64,000 nucleotides of DNA from Acanthornis magna (lineage: Eukaryota > Chordata > Aves > Passeriformes > Acanthizidae), in assembly GCA_036785705.1 (NCBI GenBank), contig JAWUZG010000004.1:11335501-11399500 (forward strand), given 5' to 3'. The notes below the pieces were generated by a model that was not told where the DNA came from, made no database searches, and was given only the letters and a program-made list of their open reading frames with translations. How positions within the stretch are numbered: the first letter of the stretch is position 1; each line of letters begins with the position of its first letter. A program made the translations under genes and the position numbers. This document shows, piece by piece, positions 49,442-62,318 of this stretch.

Positions 49442-51423
49442 ATCCAAGTTCTTAATGATAAAATTAAATCTACTTTTTGCAACAATTATGCTATGACATA
49501 AAACTTAAGTAATCTAAAACTATGCCCCATGCATGTACTAATTACAATTCAGTAATGCATTGAAACAATAAAGATTCACAGACTTTTTTTTCATTTGCAA
49601 TACTACCAATTTATTTAAAACTACAGTATGTGCAGCTGTCATTGTATAAAGTCTAAACATACTTTCACAGTTCCATCACTCAAATGTAATTAAATAAAAA
49701 GCCCAGGGTCAGAATTTCTTCACTAATCATAGTTACAGAAAGAAATTACAAAAGCAGGACTTAACCAAACACAAGCTTTTTGTGGATGCTGGAGTTAAAA
49801 CAGTTTATACCTTGAAAATAGCAAAATTACTAATATTCTGCACTTCCAGCTTTTACAGTGGTATTTGCAGCTAGCACCTTCTAGACAATTTATCTAACAG
49901 TTGCTGAACAATGTAGGGTTTGAAATTCTTTCACATTATTCTGATTTTTTCCTTTTTTTCTTCTGCTTTATAGAACAGTTTAATTTGTTTGGTATTTGCA
50001 TGATATTACTGAGATAATGCCACATCTCTAAGATGAAATGTAGTAGTGCATACTGTCAGAATGCAACAAGACTTTTATTATCTAATTCAGGATGTAAAAG
50101 CTTATTTCTGTGAATAAATATATATCCGCCTCTGTGATAAGGAACAAGGTCACATCTACCAATAGAGTAATTAACTACCGCAGAAAAATCTAACAAAAAA
50201 AAGTAAAATGTAAATTTTACTGGAAAGATAATTAACTTAATAAATTTCATCTGCAACTTTATGCATACATTAACATTTTGAAAATTACAGAGGTAATAAA
50301 AATACAGCAAATATCATTCCCAAATGCAACAAAAATGCAAGCTTTATTTGATAATTATCTTTTAACTACTAGGAATAAAATAATATTCTTGTAGGAAAGA
50401 AGATTTTATAATGCATTTTCATTTTTTAGTTTTTTTCATTTCAAATGTGGGATAGCAAGAATGTTGCTACCTTCACTAAAATAGAATAAAGCTGTGAAGC
50501 TCAGACTTTTTTAGTAGATCAGCATTTTTGCCTTTTCTAGGGTTGTAAAGGAAATATCAAATTATATTCTCAACATGAAACTGAACTGAAAGTAGGAGAA
50601 CCAGACATAAATTTGTTACCTTTTATAAATTTGGATATATGAAATCTCCAGTGACTATGCCATACCAGAGGCTATGTCCAAAGTAAATTCCAGATAAAGA
50701 AAAACGTTGTTATTTTCTCTTATAAGCAGGTTGTGCAGGGATAATTCTATGGGAATTACATAGAGAATATTCAGAATAGTCTTTGTCTATCTAGGTAATT
50801 CATCACTGTTCTCAAATCATCTCAGACAGAGCAGATTGAAATTTTAGATTGAGAGGTGTGGATCTCAAAAGAAGACTCAGAAAAATGAAGATAAATCAGC
50901 GAGACCAGACATTTACATACCATTACATATATGATTTCCAAAACAATATTTTAAAATTATTTTCTGTTTTGAGGTTTCTATTGACCTGAAAATATATGAG
51001 TCAAGGAAAACGCTAATTTGCCAAGTTACAGTAACTTAGAGGAACATTTATCTGAACAATTGTGATTTGATACCAGATGCTTACATCCAAGGGACTCTTG
51101 GTAGGTTTACTTTGTAGTCAGTGGAGAGACTGGCAATTCACCTTAGGCTAAGGTGAATTATGTACTAAAACTACACATCTATCAAAGGACAAATTAATCT
51201 TCATTTAAAAAATGCATGTTTCTTTCCACTGAGATGTGGAAAGGGGGCCTAGGGGGGCTAAATCCAATATAGGCCTATAAACTCTAGGATTGAAAGGAGT
51301 GTTTGACCAAATGTTAGAGTTTCACTTTGGGATGGAATAATACCTTCCTAGGCACCAGTGATAAATAGAACACAGTTCAGTTTTTCCGTAATAACTAGTT
51401 AGGGTGATTTCACATCATTGGGT
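49442..51423. other. AT-rich non-coding DNA, no gene seen
   Basis: No recognised repeat or gene. The minus frame at 50056-50310 is AT-driven. Confidence 0.6.
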
Positions 51424-51700
51424 ATCACAGAGCTACAGAATGATTTAATCTGGAAGTGACCTCTGGAAATCCTCTTACCCAAAAGCCCTGCTCAGACAGG
51501 ATCACCTACAGCTGGTTTTCCAGAACCACATCCAGATGACTTTTGAATATTTCCAATGAGGGAAATGTGACAACTTCCCTGAACAGCCTGTGCCCATCCT
51601 ATCAACCTCACAGTAAAGAATGTTTCCTGACGTTTGTGTTTCTGTTGTACCCTGTGCCTTTTGTCCTGTCACTGAGCACCATTTGAAAAGCTCTGGGAAA
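51424..51700 (-). mobile_element. CR1 LINE 3' fragment
   Basis: On the plus strand the order is a degraded tail 'tcacagagctacagaatga', 'aagtgacctctggaaatcct', 'aggatcacctacagctggtt', 'cacatccagatgacttttga' and 'ttttgtcctgtcactgagca'. This is the complement of a CR1 3' end, with the tail at the low-coordinate side. It belongs to a subfamily different from the copy at 48925 (the 'cctctgg...gatcacctagagcaggtt' type). The minus frame at 51502-51813 is a by-product. Confidence 0.9.
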
Positions 51701-54117
51701 CAAAAAGAAAATTCACTGCTATGAAAGTGCAGCCCTACCTGTAACAGTTCTTCTGTCATTTGATATCCTAAGGCCAGTGACTTGGCACAACTGAGACCAA
51801 AAAAATCATGCACAGAATGTGTATTTCTGTGTGTAACACAGTTAATCTATAAAGAAAAGAATAATAAAAATCTTATTATGTGTAAAGAAACAAGAATAAT
51901 ATTATTAATCTTTATTCATGACTCAGAGAAGTGAACAAAATGGTAAGAAAACCCAGCCAAATTTTGACAGAGAAGTCTCACAATGCTATGGCTCCTGGAG
52001 TGCCAAGTCATATACTGACACTGTTTGACCCCACTGCTTGGAGGGTTCTACGGATATTGGAGAATAGGCACAATATGCTACAAATTTTAAAAAAACCCAC
52101 TGGATAATAATTTTTCCTTGTTTCCTAAAATAACCTTTATTTCCTTTTTTACTAAGAGCCTGAAGTGTTTAAATCAGTCTTACTTGAAACTAAAACTCTC
52201 TGAATTTGGAAATTAGCTAGAAACACTGACAAAGTCATTTTGTCCTTTACTCTGCTAAAGCAGTTTCCATACTCAGAAACACTGTTTGAAAGAGATGAAT
52301 AGACATATTAACTGGACATCGTAGACAGGTCAAGTCTAAGTTTCACAGCCAGAAACCACAAGAACATATAATATCCAAAGGGCGAGAAAAGTCCCACAAA
52401 AATGTGACAAAATGTGGCCACAGTCTGCAGGACATCATGTTTAATTTTGTGCTTAAATGGTTGTGAAGAACTTTAGTACAGCTGAAAAAGCAAAGTTATC
52501 CCATATATGAATAAACACAGAACTGAGATCTAAGTTAATAAATCAGCAAGAAGTCTAACAATCAATATGTAGAAACAACTAAAAAATTATTGAGTCATCT
52601 TCTTACCCTACCTATTCTAAGGGTTACCAATTCCTTACCACTACAGAAGTAATTGAACAGATCAATGTGGGTAATGTCTAAGGTAATCAATGTCCTTAGG
52701 ATAAGATTCTAACTCAGGGGTACATGAAATCACACAACCACCTTCTCTCCTACATCTTGATCCTACAAATAGGTAGGATGTGATTGCTGAGTCTCTACTT
52801 TGCAAAAGAATGTATTGGGCCTCTAATGCAGTTATGATAAAAAAATATTCAGTATAGGGCCTTAGGCAAGAAGCTGACGGCAAGTCAAAAGCGGGACCTG
52901 CAGGAAACCATGAGCTTGTTAATACCCTTCTTTGTGTGAGTGATGTTAAACTGTTGACTGACCATCACCATCTCCAGACAGTCTGCTGCTGAGTGAGACT
53001 GTGCCCTACAATTTAACTTTCACGTTTTGTCTGATCTCATCTATAACACATCATTGTATTGATTCTGTCAAAATGATGATGGCAAATAGCATTCACCAGG
53101 AAACACTGCATGTGACTTTGCAAAAATAACAGGTTATTCTAACTTAACAGGAAACAATGGGAACTGCAAAAACTACACAGGGGAATAAATCACTGCCAGT
53201 GAATCTCACAGCAAAGTTGATTTCCTTCTTCCTCCAAAACATTGATGCACTTCTCTTTACCATTGAAATATTGGCAAAAGAACTTTAGCAGATAGAAGGA
53301 AAAAAAGAACAAAAAATCCACTTCAAGTTATCCTGCTACAATACTGGGAAAAAAGAGCAAAAAATATTGTGTCTCAGCAAAGAAAGAATCATTAGAGAAG
53401 GGTAGCAGTTATCATGAGAAAGATCTTTTGCTGAAGGACTAAAACTACACAGAACAAAAAAGAAATTAAACTTCTCAATGTCTTATCAGCTACAGTGCAT
53501 CACCCCTGTCTGTTGCACCCCGTTTTTAGCTGTATTCTGCAGCACAGTGGTTTATTATTCTTTTTTTTTTTCCCCTATTTTCCTAACAGAAAAGTAGTCA
53601 TTGTGATATCCTGTGAGTTGCTGTCCTGCACAAGAGACTTTCTGAGGCTAGGATTGTTTATTTCCTTTCAAATACTAAGTATGGACCTAAAGAATTCCAG
53701 TCCCAAATGTCAACATTTCCTCTCCCATACTTCAGATTTTTAAAAACACTGCATTTCCCACTTAGTCTTTTTATACAATCCAATAATAAATGATTTAATT
53801 TTTCTTTCAGTGAAGAAAATTAACACTATAGACATTTATAAATGTTCTCCTCTTCTGGAGCACAGATTATGAGAAAATCTGAGAGTTCTATAATAGATTA
53901 AAATACTTTCAGTCCTTAAGGAAAACTAGTGACTTCCTCCCCTGTAAAAGAGCTGAACCATAGGAAGAGATAACACATGGTAGAAAGCATGTTGGCACAT
54001 AAAAAGAAATAAAGCAAAACCAGAAGAAAAACAGAAAAAAAAAAGGCGAAAAAGTGAACTTCCTAGGGGAAAAAGACAATGAGTCTCAGATGTACAACTG
54101 ATTTGACAAAACAGAAA
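51701..54117. other. AT-rich non-coding DNA, no gene seen
   Basis: The frames at 52662-52883 and 53495-53743 have no recognised similarity. A T run lies near 53561. Confidence 0.6.
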
Positions 54118-54290
54118 TCAAAGAATCACGGAATGATTTGGGTTAGAGTCTCTCACCTTAGAGACTCTCTAGTTCCAACCACCTGCCATTGGCAGAGGCT
54201 TCTGCAACTAGACCAGTTTGCTCAGGGTCCTGTCAAACCTGGCTGTGAGCTCTTCCAGGGATGGAGCATCCACAGCTTCTCTGGGAAACA
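54118..54290 (-). mobile_element. CR1 LINE 3' fragment
   Basis: Plus-strand text 'gaatcacggaatgatttggg', 'ccaaccacctgccattggca', 'actagaccagtttgctcagg' and 'cttccagggatggagcatcc' is the complement of the common CR1 3' UTR and tail. About 170 bp survive; the rest of the element is absent. Confidence 0.9.
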
Positions 54291-55270
54291 AAGTGAACCA
54301 AAAGTTTAGAAAATTCTCATTTCACTTCACAGTCATCTGGTATTCAAAGGACAACATATTTTGTACTCTTACATTTACTCTCTATTTCTTATTTGAATTT
54401 TCTATGCTTTTTAATTCTAAAAAATTATCTAATCTAATACAGTAGTGTTACACTGCATTGTGTATATAAAATTAGACCACAGTCTGAAGGGCACAGGTTG
54501 TCTTGTGAAAAAATTCTTAGAACTTCTGACTTGTCCAGATTTATCTGGTGGAAAGTCCATTGGATTGTTCAAAAAATTAACTAATAATGACTTCAGTATT
54601 TGAAAGTGTTTTCTGGGATAACTGGGTGCTAGTTTTTCATCCATACGTGTTGCATTTGACTATCTGATGCTAATTAAATTTGGCATAATGTCATACAACA
54701 ATTGCATGTACCTTTTTAATCATTTTGCTTTAGCAGTCCATAGCTTAGAAAAGGAATTAAAATAAGCAAGTAATGGTAACACAAAATAGTAAAAACCAGG
54801 GATGAGGACATTTTGCAATACATAATATTTTTGAATACTTTAGACCTGTATGCCTCTATCAAATACAAATACTCATTCTTCCGAATATTTCAGACTTTGG
54901 AACCTCTTCAATACACTATGAGCTGCAGAATTCACGGTTTCACACATACAGTAGTTACTGTAACATTCACTCCATTAGTGTCTGCCAGATTCATTTTGGA
55001 TTTGAAGTCTCCTATCTAAATTGACACCAACTATCCAATTGCAGCACTCTTTACATTTCTGGTGTGTCATACTGCATTACATTTTCTGTGTCACCTCCCA
55101 TCATGTTACATTGTGTCATGCAGAAAAGCCAATGTGAGTTGACATTACACAAGATGATGCGATCTAAAAGATTTAAAGCCATGCAATTCACTGAAGCAGA
55201 AAGGTGACACACTGTAATCAAGGTGTAAATACCTACTTCCCCCAGAGCATCAGTTATCTGCTAAAAACCA
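54291..55270. other. AT-rich non-coding DNA, no gene seen
   Basis: The frames at 54429-54644 and 54813-55019 have no recognised similarity. Confidence 0.6.
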
Positions 55271-55337
55271 CATACTAGATGACCTTTAAATGTCCCTTCC
55301 AACTCAAACTGTTCTATGATCCTGTGATTCTGCGATA
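55271..55337 (+). mobile_element. CR1 LINE terminal 3' tail
   Basis: 'actagatgacctttaaatgtcccttcc' is followed by 'aactcaaactgttctatgat' and octamer-like units (CTGTGATTCTGCGAT), the very end of a CR1 copy. Only about 67 bp remain, an extreme 5' truncation. Confidence 0.85.
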
Positions 55338-56277
55338 TGTTTGATAATTTGTAGAACTTAAGAGAAGCTGATCTGAACACTTTTAGTGTAATACATAAAA
55401 TTCTAAACTCCAGGGTTACTGCACATTTGACTTAGAAAAACAAAAACAAAGAAAATTAAATTAAAAGTTTATAACTTTAAAATATGTTGTACTAACAATG
55501 TGGATGCTATAGAAAATTAATTATTCCTCATTCCATTCAAAAAAGAGAATCAGTATAATTTTCTAAGTTTGAGGAATAAAAAACTGTTTAAGGACTGAAG
55601 TGACAGTAACTAATGATATTAATGAAATACATATAAAAGTAATAAAAAGGTCCAAGAATTTACTCAGTGTCAGGGAATATCCATTCCTGCAGCTTTAAAT
55701 GTCTTCTCTTAACATCATTTACAAGAAATTGGATTTTGATTTTACATATATCATCTTGCCAAATGAGTTTTAAGTTAAAATTAATCAAATACAATTTTAG
55801 GTGATGAATGGATGTGTCCAAGTTAGGAGTAGTTCCAGAGCCCAGTCTTTTACACTTAGAAAGGAAAGCGTTGGGCACTACAAAATTCGGAAGTACAAGG
55901 GAAATGAGATTGATGCATCCCCATGCCTGTTTGTCTGCTGGCCAGCCACACAGACCAGCTCAGATAGATACAATCAGCACTTGCACAAACAAATACATCA
56001 GTGGCCACATCCTTCTCCCCTCTCCAGCTGAGCAAGACGTAGCTGCATTACTAGGAATATATATATACACATACTCACACATACATGTGCATGAGTAAGG
56101 TGGGGATTTCTCCAGCAGCTGAGTTCAGTTCAGTCTGCCCAGTAGCTGCCCCTGTATTGCAGCCTTGCCGCTTTCTGACAACTGGACATAAGAGCCCCCA
56201 AGACTGCAGCTCAACTTCCTCCCTCCCTCTCCCTCCATACCTCCTCACCCCCTTTCTCTTACTTCACTCTCTCTCAT
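55338..56277. other. Non-coding DNA with a GC-richer patch
   Basis: The part at 55880-56200 is more GC-balanced, with overlapping frames (55801-56098) of no recognised family. An AT/AC run lies at about 56057-56085, and a pyrimidine-rich tract (CCCTCCCTCTCCCTCC) at 56212-56275 leads into the next CR1 piece. Confidence 0.5.
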
Positions 56278-56320
56278 GAGAACCTCATGAAATTCAAAAA
56301 AGATAAGTGTAAGGTCCTTT
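56278..56320 (+). mobile_element. Very short CR1 LINE internal fragment
   Basis: 'gagaacctcatgaaattcaa' and 'aaaagataagtgtaaggtcc' match the CR1 ORF2 stretch 'aacctcatgaagttcaacaaggccaagtgcaaggtcctg'. The match is lost after about 43 bp. It precedes the LVRPHL region in the full element, so it is not part of the tail at 55271-55337. Confidence 0.6.
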
Positions 56321-58549
56321 TTTCTTGTGTTGGGAGATGTGGCTTTTATGGGTTGAAGACAATGTGAGCTGGGCTACTCCCGTGGTGGCTTTCATAGCAG
56401 CCAGATGAGGGCATTATTCAGCTACCCCACCTGCCATTGCTCCTCTGAACTCCTTGTTTTTGCACGAAGAATCCCTTTTGTCACACAACCTAACCAAAGG
56501 CATGATTCACATTACAATACTAAGTAAACTAAGTGCTTAAAATAAAACATGATGAAATGAGAACTTTGAGTTTATTGCAGATTGTGCATGTATCTCATGC
56601 AACTGTATTCGTTCATCACGTTAGTCTTGCAGAATGGGTATTCTGGTCAGAATCAGTCCCTTCTTATAGTTCAGGTGATATTATTTTTGCCTTTCTGGTA
56701 ACCTTTGTAATCAACACCGTTTCCAGCAGAAATCTAAAACATAGCCCCATGTTAGCTACTGTGCAGAAAATAAACTCTATCTCCCAACCAAAACCAGTAC
56801 TGTTTTCCTTTTCTTGCCCCCAAGTGGAATTGTGAAGCAAACAAATTTTTATTTCTGAAGAAAAATGGAAAAAGATATCTTCACATGGTATTAAATTTAT
56901 TCTATGCTCTCTTCCAAGTAATTTTTGAAATTTGCACTATTAAAGGAAAAACAAGCATGGGTTTTTTAAAAATGACATTTTTTCTGTTGCAAATTATTTG
57001 TCAAAAAATTCTTATCACTTCTCATTCTTATGCCATTGATTTAATAGACAAATTGTGTCTACATTCACTTAGCAGAAAATGTCAAAGAAAAGAAATCCTA
57101 CTGAAGAGTAAGTTTTTTTAAAGTGAGTTAGTCCTGAGGAGTAAATAACAGAACCAACAAAGATGTCACACATCAGAAAAACTAAAAGGCGTATGGAAGA
57201 ATATAGAACCATTGTAAGGACATTTTTTACCTCTGTAACTTGTTTTCATGATCTCAGAAGGAACATTTTTGAAATATTGCACGTCATGCATCATTTAAGT
57301 AAAACTTTGCTTAAATAGACAAGAGCTAACTCACACAGGGGTTTGATAGTCAATTTTTTTTCTAAATTATTCATGTGGGAAATTTTTTAATGTGTACCAC
57401 TAATGTGAGCTGTAAGCATGTAATTGATGAAATCCTGCTTAAAGACCCTCAGGAAGGTGATTTAAAATGGCAATTTGTTAAAATAATGTCTATTAGCTCT
57501 GATTCTCCCATGTTCCTACCAGTTAACACAGCATGTTCATTTATCATTGAACTCAGATTAACTCACTCAAACTATGACCTAACCTTATCAAAGTTACTTC
57601 AAATTACCCCCCGTTAAACTGACTGTGTGCTGTAGCAGAAATATCTTATTAAGTAAAGCTCGCTTTGATTGCATTTCAAGTGTGAAATGATGCTAGAGGT
57701 GACTTTTATAATTTCAAAATTTATTCCAAAGATAGATTTCAAGGCTTATATATTTTCCATGTAAAATTCAATAAATTATGCATTTTATTGACAATAATCT
57801 TTCATGAACATGGAAAGAACCCAAGTTTTTCTTTCTCTTTTGCAAATAAGTGTAGAGTTTGAAGCAGACAAAATGACCCTCAGATACTCCAATGTAAATA
57901 AACATTGAGTGGTTTTATTAATTAAAAATATAAAAGTATTCAAAAATGTTTCCTAAATCATGCTTTACTATCCATTGTAAAAAATATGTACTAATGGACC
58001 AGCAAAGGAAGGGCATTGGACCTGCATGGTTTTCTATCATACTGAAGAATTGGTTCCTATCAGAGGCCAGAATATAAAGTGGAATACTGACTTATTATGC
58101 AGTTAGCATTGATCCAGCAACTACTTATGTAAATACACACATATCTCAGACATGGGCAGACGACTTATATACCCCTTTGCATTTGAAATGGCACTAAACA
58201 TTTTGTCCAGGGAAAAAGCCTACTTACTTCTTGTCCTTACAAATCACCAGAAGTCAACAATCAAGACTGACTTAATCTGTACTGCCACCAACTGCCTTGT
58301 GTTTGTCTTGGAAATGACCACAGTTCCAAGGAGAGTTTGTTAGGTTTTTTCCTCTCAGGGGTAATTATTGTAACAGAACTCTATTTTTCTGTATAACCTG
58401 GATCATGCATGGAAATTCCTGTTCAAGTTATAATGAAGTTTGACAAAAGTAACAACGCAGGGAGACAGAGATAAGAAAGTCATTAACAACTTTGTCATAT
58501 AATGTTATTTAAGTGGCCAACTGTCATGTGAAAAGGGGAGATTTTCTTG
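56321..58549. other. AT-rich non-coding DNA, no gene seen
   Basis: The plus frames at 56533-56835 (100 codons), 56885-57121, 57375-57617 and 58152-58343 lack recognised motifs. Confidence 0.55.
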
Positions 58550-59640
58550 ACCCTTAGTGCTTGATTTTCCTGTCAGTGCCTCAGGAAAGCCAAGACCCTC
58601 ATGCCCAATACTCAGTCTGTGTGTATCCCGTTATGGGGACCTTTCACTGAGAAATCCTGCTGGATCGGAGGGTGGTTTGACTGACTTGTTCAGGGACACA
58701 CATGGACAGCATAAGGGAGACCCCTCAGTGGGTCTTCCACTTTATTCCAGTGTTTCCCCTCTGCCGGCAATTGCCGGTGCCCACGAAGGACTCACACCTA
58801 CAGTTCATGGAATAACAATCTTTATTAATATAAAAATGTGGCAGGTTAAGGTTTGAGGATCGCCTCTGACGGCATCTGACTGCAAAAATGTATTCAAAGC
58901 AGTGCCCAGACAAGTTCTAATCTCCAGTAAAATATTCAGTACACACTGAGTACGGTTCCTACACAATAGGCATCCCTACAGGGGAGAAGATGAGCTCAGC
59001 CCATCAACTGATCCCAGCAGTTACTATGGAGTCTTCCTGAACTTTTCCCCATTCTCAACTTAATTTTATAGTATTTCGTTATATGTAGGTGGGGCTTGAG
59101 TGACTCTATGCATACCTACCTTTGTTACTGATGGGTGTAAAATTCTTTCACTTTGCTCTTAAAGGTACAGTCAATAAAATGCAGAGCACTTCCTCAGTGA
59201 GGGGTGGTTGTACCTTGGGGGTGAGTAACTTTGGGATAGAGGTGTGAGTTAATATTACAATTAGGCTGTAATGAACCAAGTTCATCTGAGGAGAGTGATT
59301 TTGCCAGAGCTGCTGGCTTGGCAGCAAGACACCTTCTCCTATCTCCCCTGACTGACAGCTGCTGTGGGGTTTTATCAGCGGCAAAGCACGATTGATTTCC
59401 CTTCCTGCAAGGGCTTCAACAGAGCCTTGGCCACAAGGTTTCCACACTGCTCCACCCTCTGTTCCATACCCCTCAGCAGGTGTTTATGGCTGCAGATTGG
59501 GTGTGTAGGCCATCTTCACGGAATGGGTTTTAAGCATGATGACTGCATTCCATCCCATAGCAGCTGCATTTTACTCTGTAATTTCTGTACACTTTCTGTT
59601 AGGGTGTGATTGTAACTACTCTGTTTCCTCTAATTTTACC
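58550..59640 (-). mobile_element. Probable LTR-like insertion, family unassigned
   Basis: The block is GC-richer and more complex than the DNA on either side. On the minus strand it carries TTAATATTAATAAAGATTG (AATAAA polyadenylation signal, plus positions about 58812-58825). About 50 bp further on is the perfect palindrome CCGGCAATTGCCGG (58764-58777), then a GC-rich segment to about 58560. A signal followed by a structured GC-rich stretch fits R/U5 of a retroviral LTR. Short frames on both strands (58557-58856, 58725-58913, 59148-59447, 59364-59609) have no recognised protein. Exact ends, target-site duplication and family cannot be fixed by eye. Confidence 0.4.
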
Positions 59641-62271
59641 CCCAGCCATCTTTCCACACCAACTAATACTATAAATGTTGAAGATGAGTTTTCCTTTCAA
59701 GGAAGATACACTAGTAAGTATCTAAAGATTCTTAACAAAAATAGCAAAACTTAGTTTAACATTAGATGCTTCCAGTCATGCAGTAAAAATGTAATCAGGA
59801 TTTAACAAAACAGGATTTAATTAAAATTCAGTATCTCAAACCGGAAATAGTATCAGATAAATGGAGCTAGAAAATATATTCAGAATTTTTTTGCGTGTAA
59901 GGACAGAACCTCATAAAGAGAGCAATGTCTCTTTTCTGTTCTCTTGAGCCTTCATCCTTATTGGTTTGGGATTTTTTATTTCTCTCTTTATGTCATTTTA
60001 GAACAACCCGGGCAATAGAGAAAAAGAATATGCAGAGCATTTCTTCTCCAGTTTCTGAGACAGGTTGTCAATAATAAAGAGAAGCTAGAATTCTCACATT
60101 CAACTAGTTACTGGAGCTCAGATCCAGTCTGTCAGTTAAATGTAAATCCATTTTTTTAATAATCAAGAGGTAGGGAAAAATCTGTGGAGATAGCATACCA
60201 GGAAGTAAGGATAAATGCAGAAACCAGATTGCATTACTACTGCTACTATACTGCAAGGGCAGGCAATGAACTCAGAAAATTAGGCATGTGTTTATGTCAA
60301 CAGAACTTAAAACTGAAAAATAATGTGGACTACTAGAAAAAGAACTTTATTTTTGGGAAAGGATGTTCTGGAAAAGATCTAATCTCTCTATAAAAGTGTC
60401 ATCATTAACACCAGTTTCCCCCTGAATTCAAGTAACTCCTTCAATAAATATTCACTGTTCATTTGCACATCCTAGAAGGAAGGTCTTCCTTAAATTTGTC
60501 CAACATTGAAAAACAAAATCCAGATAGTTCAATGCCATCTAATGTTGTATTCTAGTTTTGTCACATTCTTTCCTATGATTTTTTTTTCTGTTCTTGTTAC
60601 CATACAAAACAATAAAACCACATATGGACCTGTCATTCTCACCACCCTAAGTTTATATTTTATTATCTGATACCCTTATGCATTCCTATAGTTTTATAAA
60701 TTCAAAATTCTATTCCTCATGCAGGGTATATTATAGATGGAAAGTTTTTGGAGGATATTTTTTAGTGTATTCTGGGCAAATATTAACAGAATATTGATAT
60801 AGTATGGTGCAACATTCTAATGTGGAAGATGGTTCTTGTGGAATGCTTAGTGTAATTTAAAATTAAGAGCCTCTATTTTGTTATGAAACATTTCCCAATT
60901 ATAGTCTGACATTTTATCTGTTCAATGCATTGATTCATCTTGACTTTGAGATACATAATTATGTAGGAGTAAATCAAAATTTAAATAATATAAAGAAAAA
61001 ATCCATCATGGGTATAAGGTTCTCATCAATCCCATTACCACTTTCTTAATCCTATGAAACCACTGGAGCCTTGAGAATGTAATGATTCTCAAACAGCCTC
61101 ATCAAGCATTGCTAATACTAATAGGTTAATAGATCCTGATGAAATTGCAGTTTTTCAGGGTCCAAGACCAATATCTTCCAGAAAAAAAATAATGCAGGTA
61201 ATTGAAAAAAAAACCCCAGACTAAAAATTACTTTCAGTGTAGCTTGAGTCCTGTTTGCTGTTTGAAATTATTGAAGAGCAGAGTTAAAATATCCTGTGAT
61301 AAAGAACCTTTACTTTGTTGTTTGGTTTTTGTTTTTGGGTTTTTTTTGTATGGACAGCAAAATAACAGAATGTCATCTTTTCTGTCTTTTTATGACAACA
61401 AAACATAGTATTTTTTTCTATTTAATTTCCCTAGTTCCAGGTTGGAAGAAAGAAGGGCCTAGTGACACAGAGAAATTGATGGATTACACTAATAAAGTGC
61501 CACAGCCATCACATCTCAACTGCCTGCTACACCAGAGGATGACAGGTACACTTGGAAGCATGGGAGATATCACGGTGTCCTTGATACACCCCTGTGTAAT
61601 GGATGAAGGGAGTCTCTGCAATTGCCACATAGTTTTACTCCACCTGACATTTAAGCTATGACAAGGAGGTAGAGACATCCTGCATTCCTATGTAACTCAG
61701 GTTAAAATGGGATTCATAACCTAATTATTTTAGTAATGTTGTATAGTGACTGAAGAAAAGAACTTTACTCTGTTAGGAATATGGAATATAACCTCAGCAA
61801 AACCAGACAGCATTCTCCTTCACTCTGTTCTGAATGTAGAGAATGAATGCTTTGGTCAATGAAATTACCCATTACACTGTGATGTTATCAGTTACATGTA
61901 GAAAATGTGTTTGCTGCAATAAAAGGATCTTGTTTGGACTGTACAAGCAACAGCAAACAATAATGTATTTATAATAACACTGAACTTAAAAATTCATTGG
62001 AAAATTGTTTGATGTATTGGATTATAGAAAAAAAAAACCAAACCCAAAACAACAAAAATCCCCAAGAAATGGCCAAGAAAATTATAAAGGAAATTATGTA
62101 TTTCTAAGCATTTTGTATGCCTCCATTCTTCTGCTAGCTTTTCTTTTAACATCTTTTTAAAAGTCAAGGCAGATCAGATACAAAAAAACATTTTTCTCAA
62201 ATAAGCTTATCTTAGATGACTGCTGTTAATCAGAACCTCACTGGATTCTTTTAAGTGACTCTTAATGTTAA

Positions 62272-62274
<3 letters not shown>
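59641..62274. other. AT-rich non-coding DNA, no gene seen
   Basis: The frame at 61296-61661 follows a pyrimidine-rich acceptor-like stretch at 61410-61435 but has no recognised domain or donor I trust. T and A runs are common. Confidence 0.5.

Positions 62275-62315
<41 letters not shown>
62275..62315 (+). repeat. (AC)n microsatellite
   Basis: About 20 uninterrupted AC units followed by AGAGAG. The open frames reading HTHTHT or VCVCVC here are artefacts. Confidence 0.97.

Positions 62316-62318
<3 letters not shown>

Noticed and set aside
55271..56320. One CR1 element made of the tail at 55271 and the internal piece at 56278
   Set aside because: Their order on the plus strand is reversed relative to a CR1 element.
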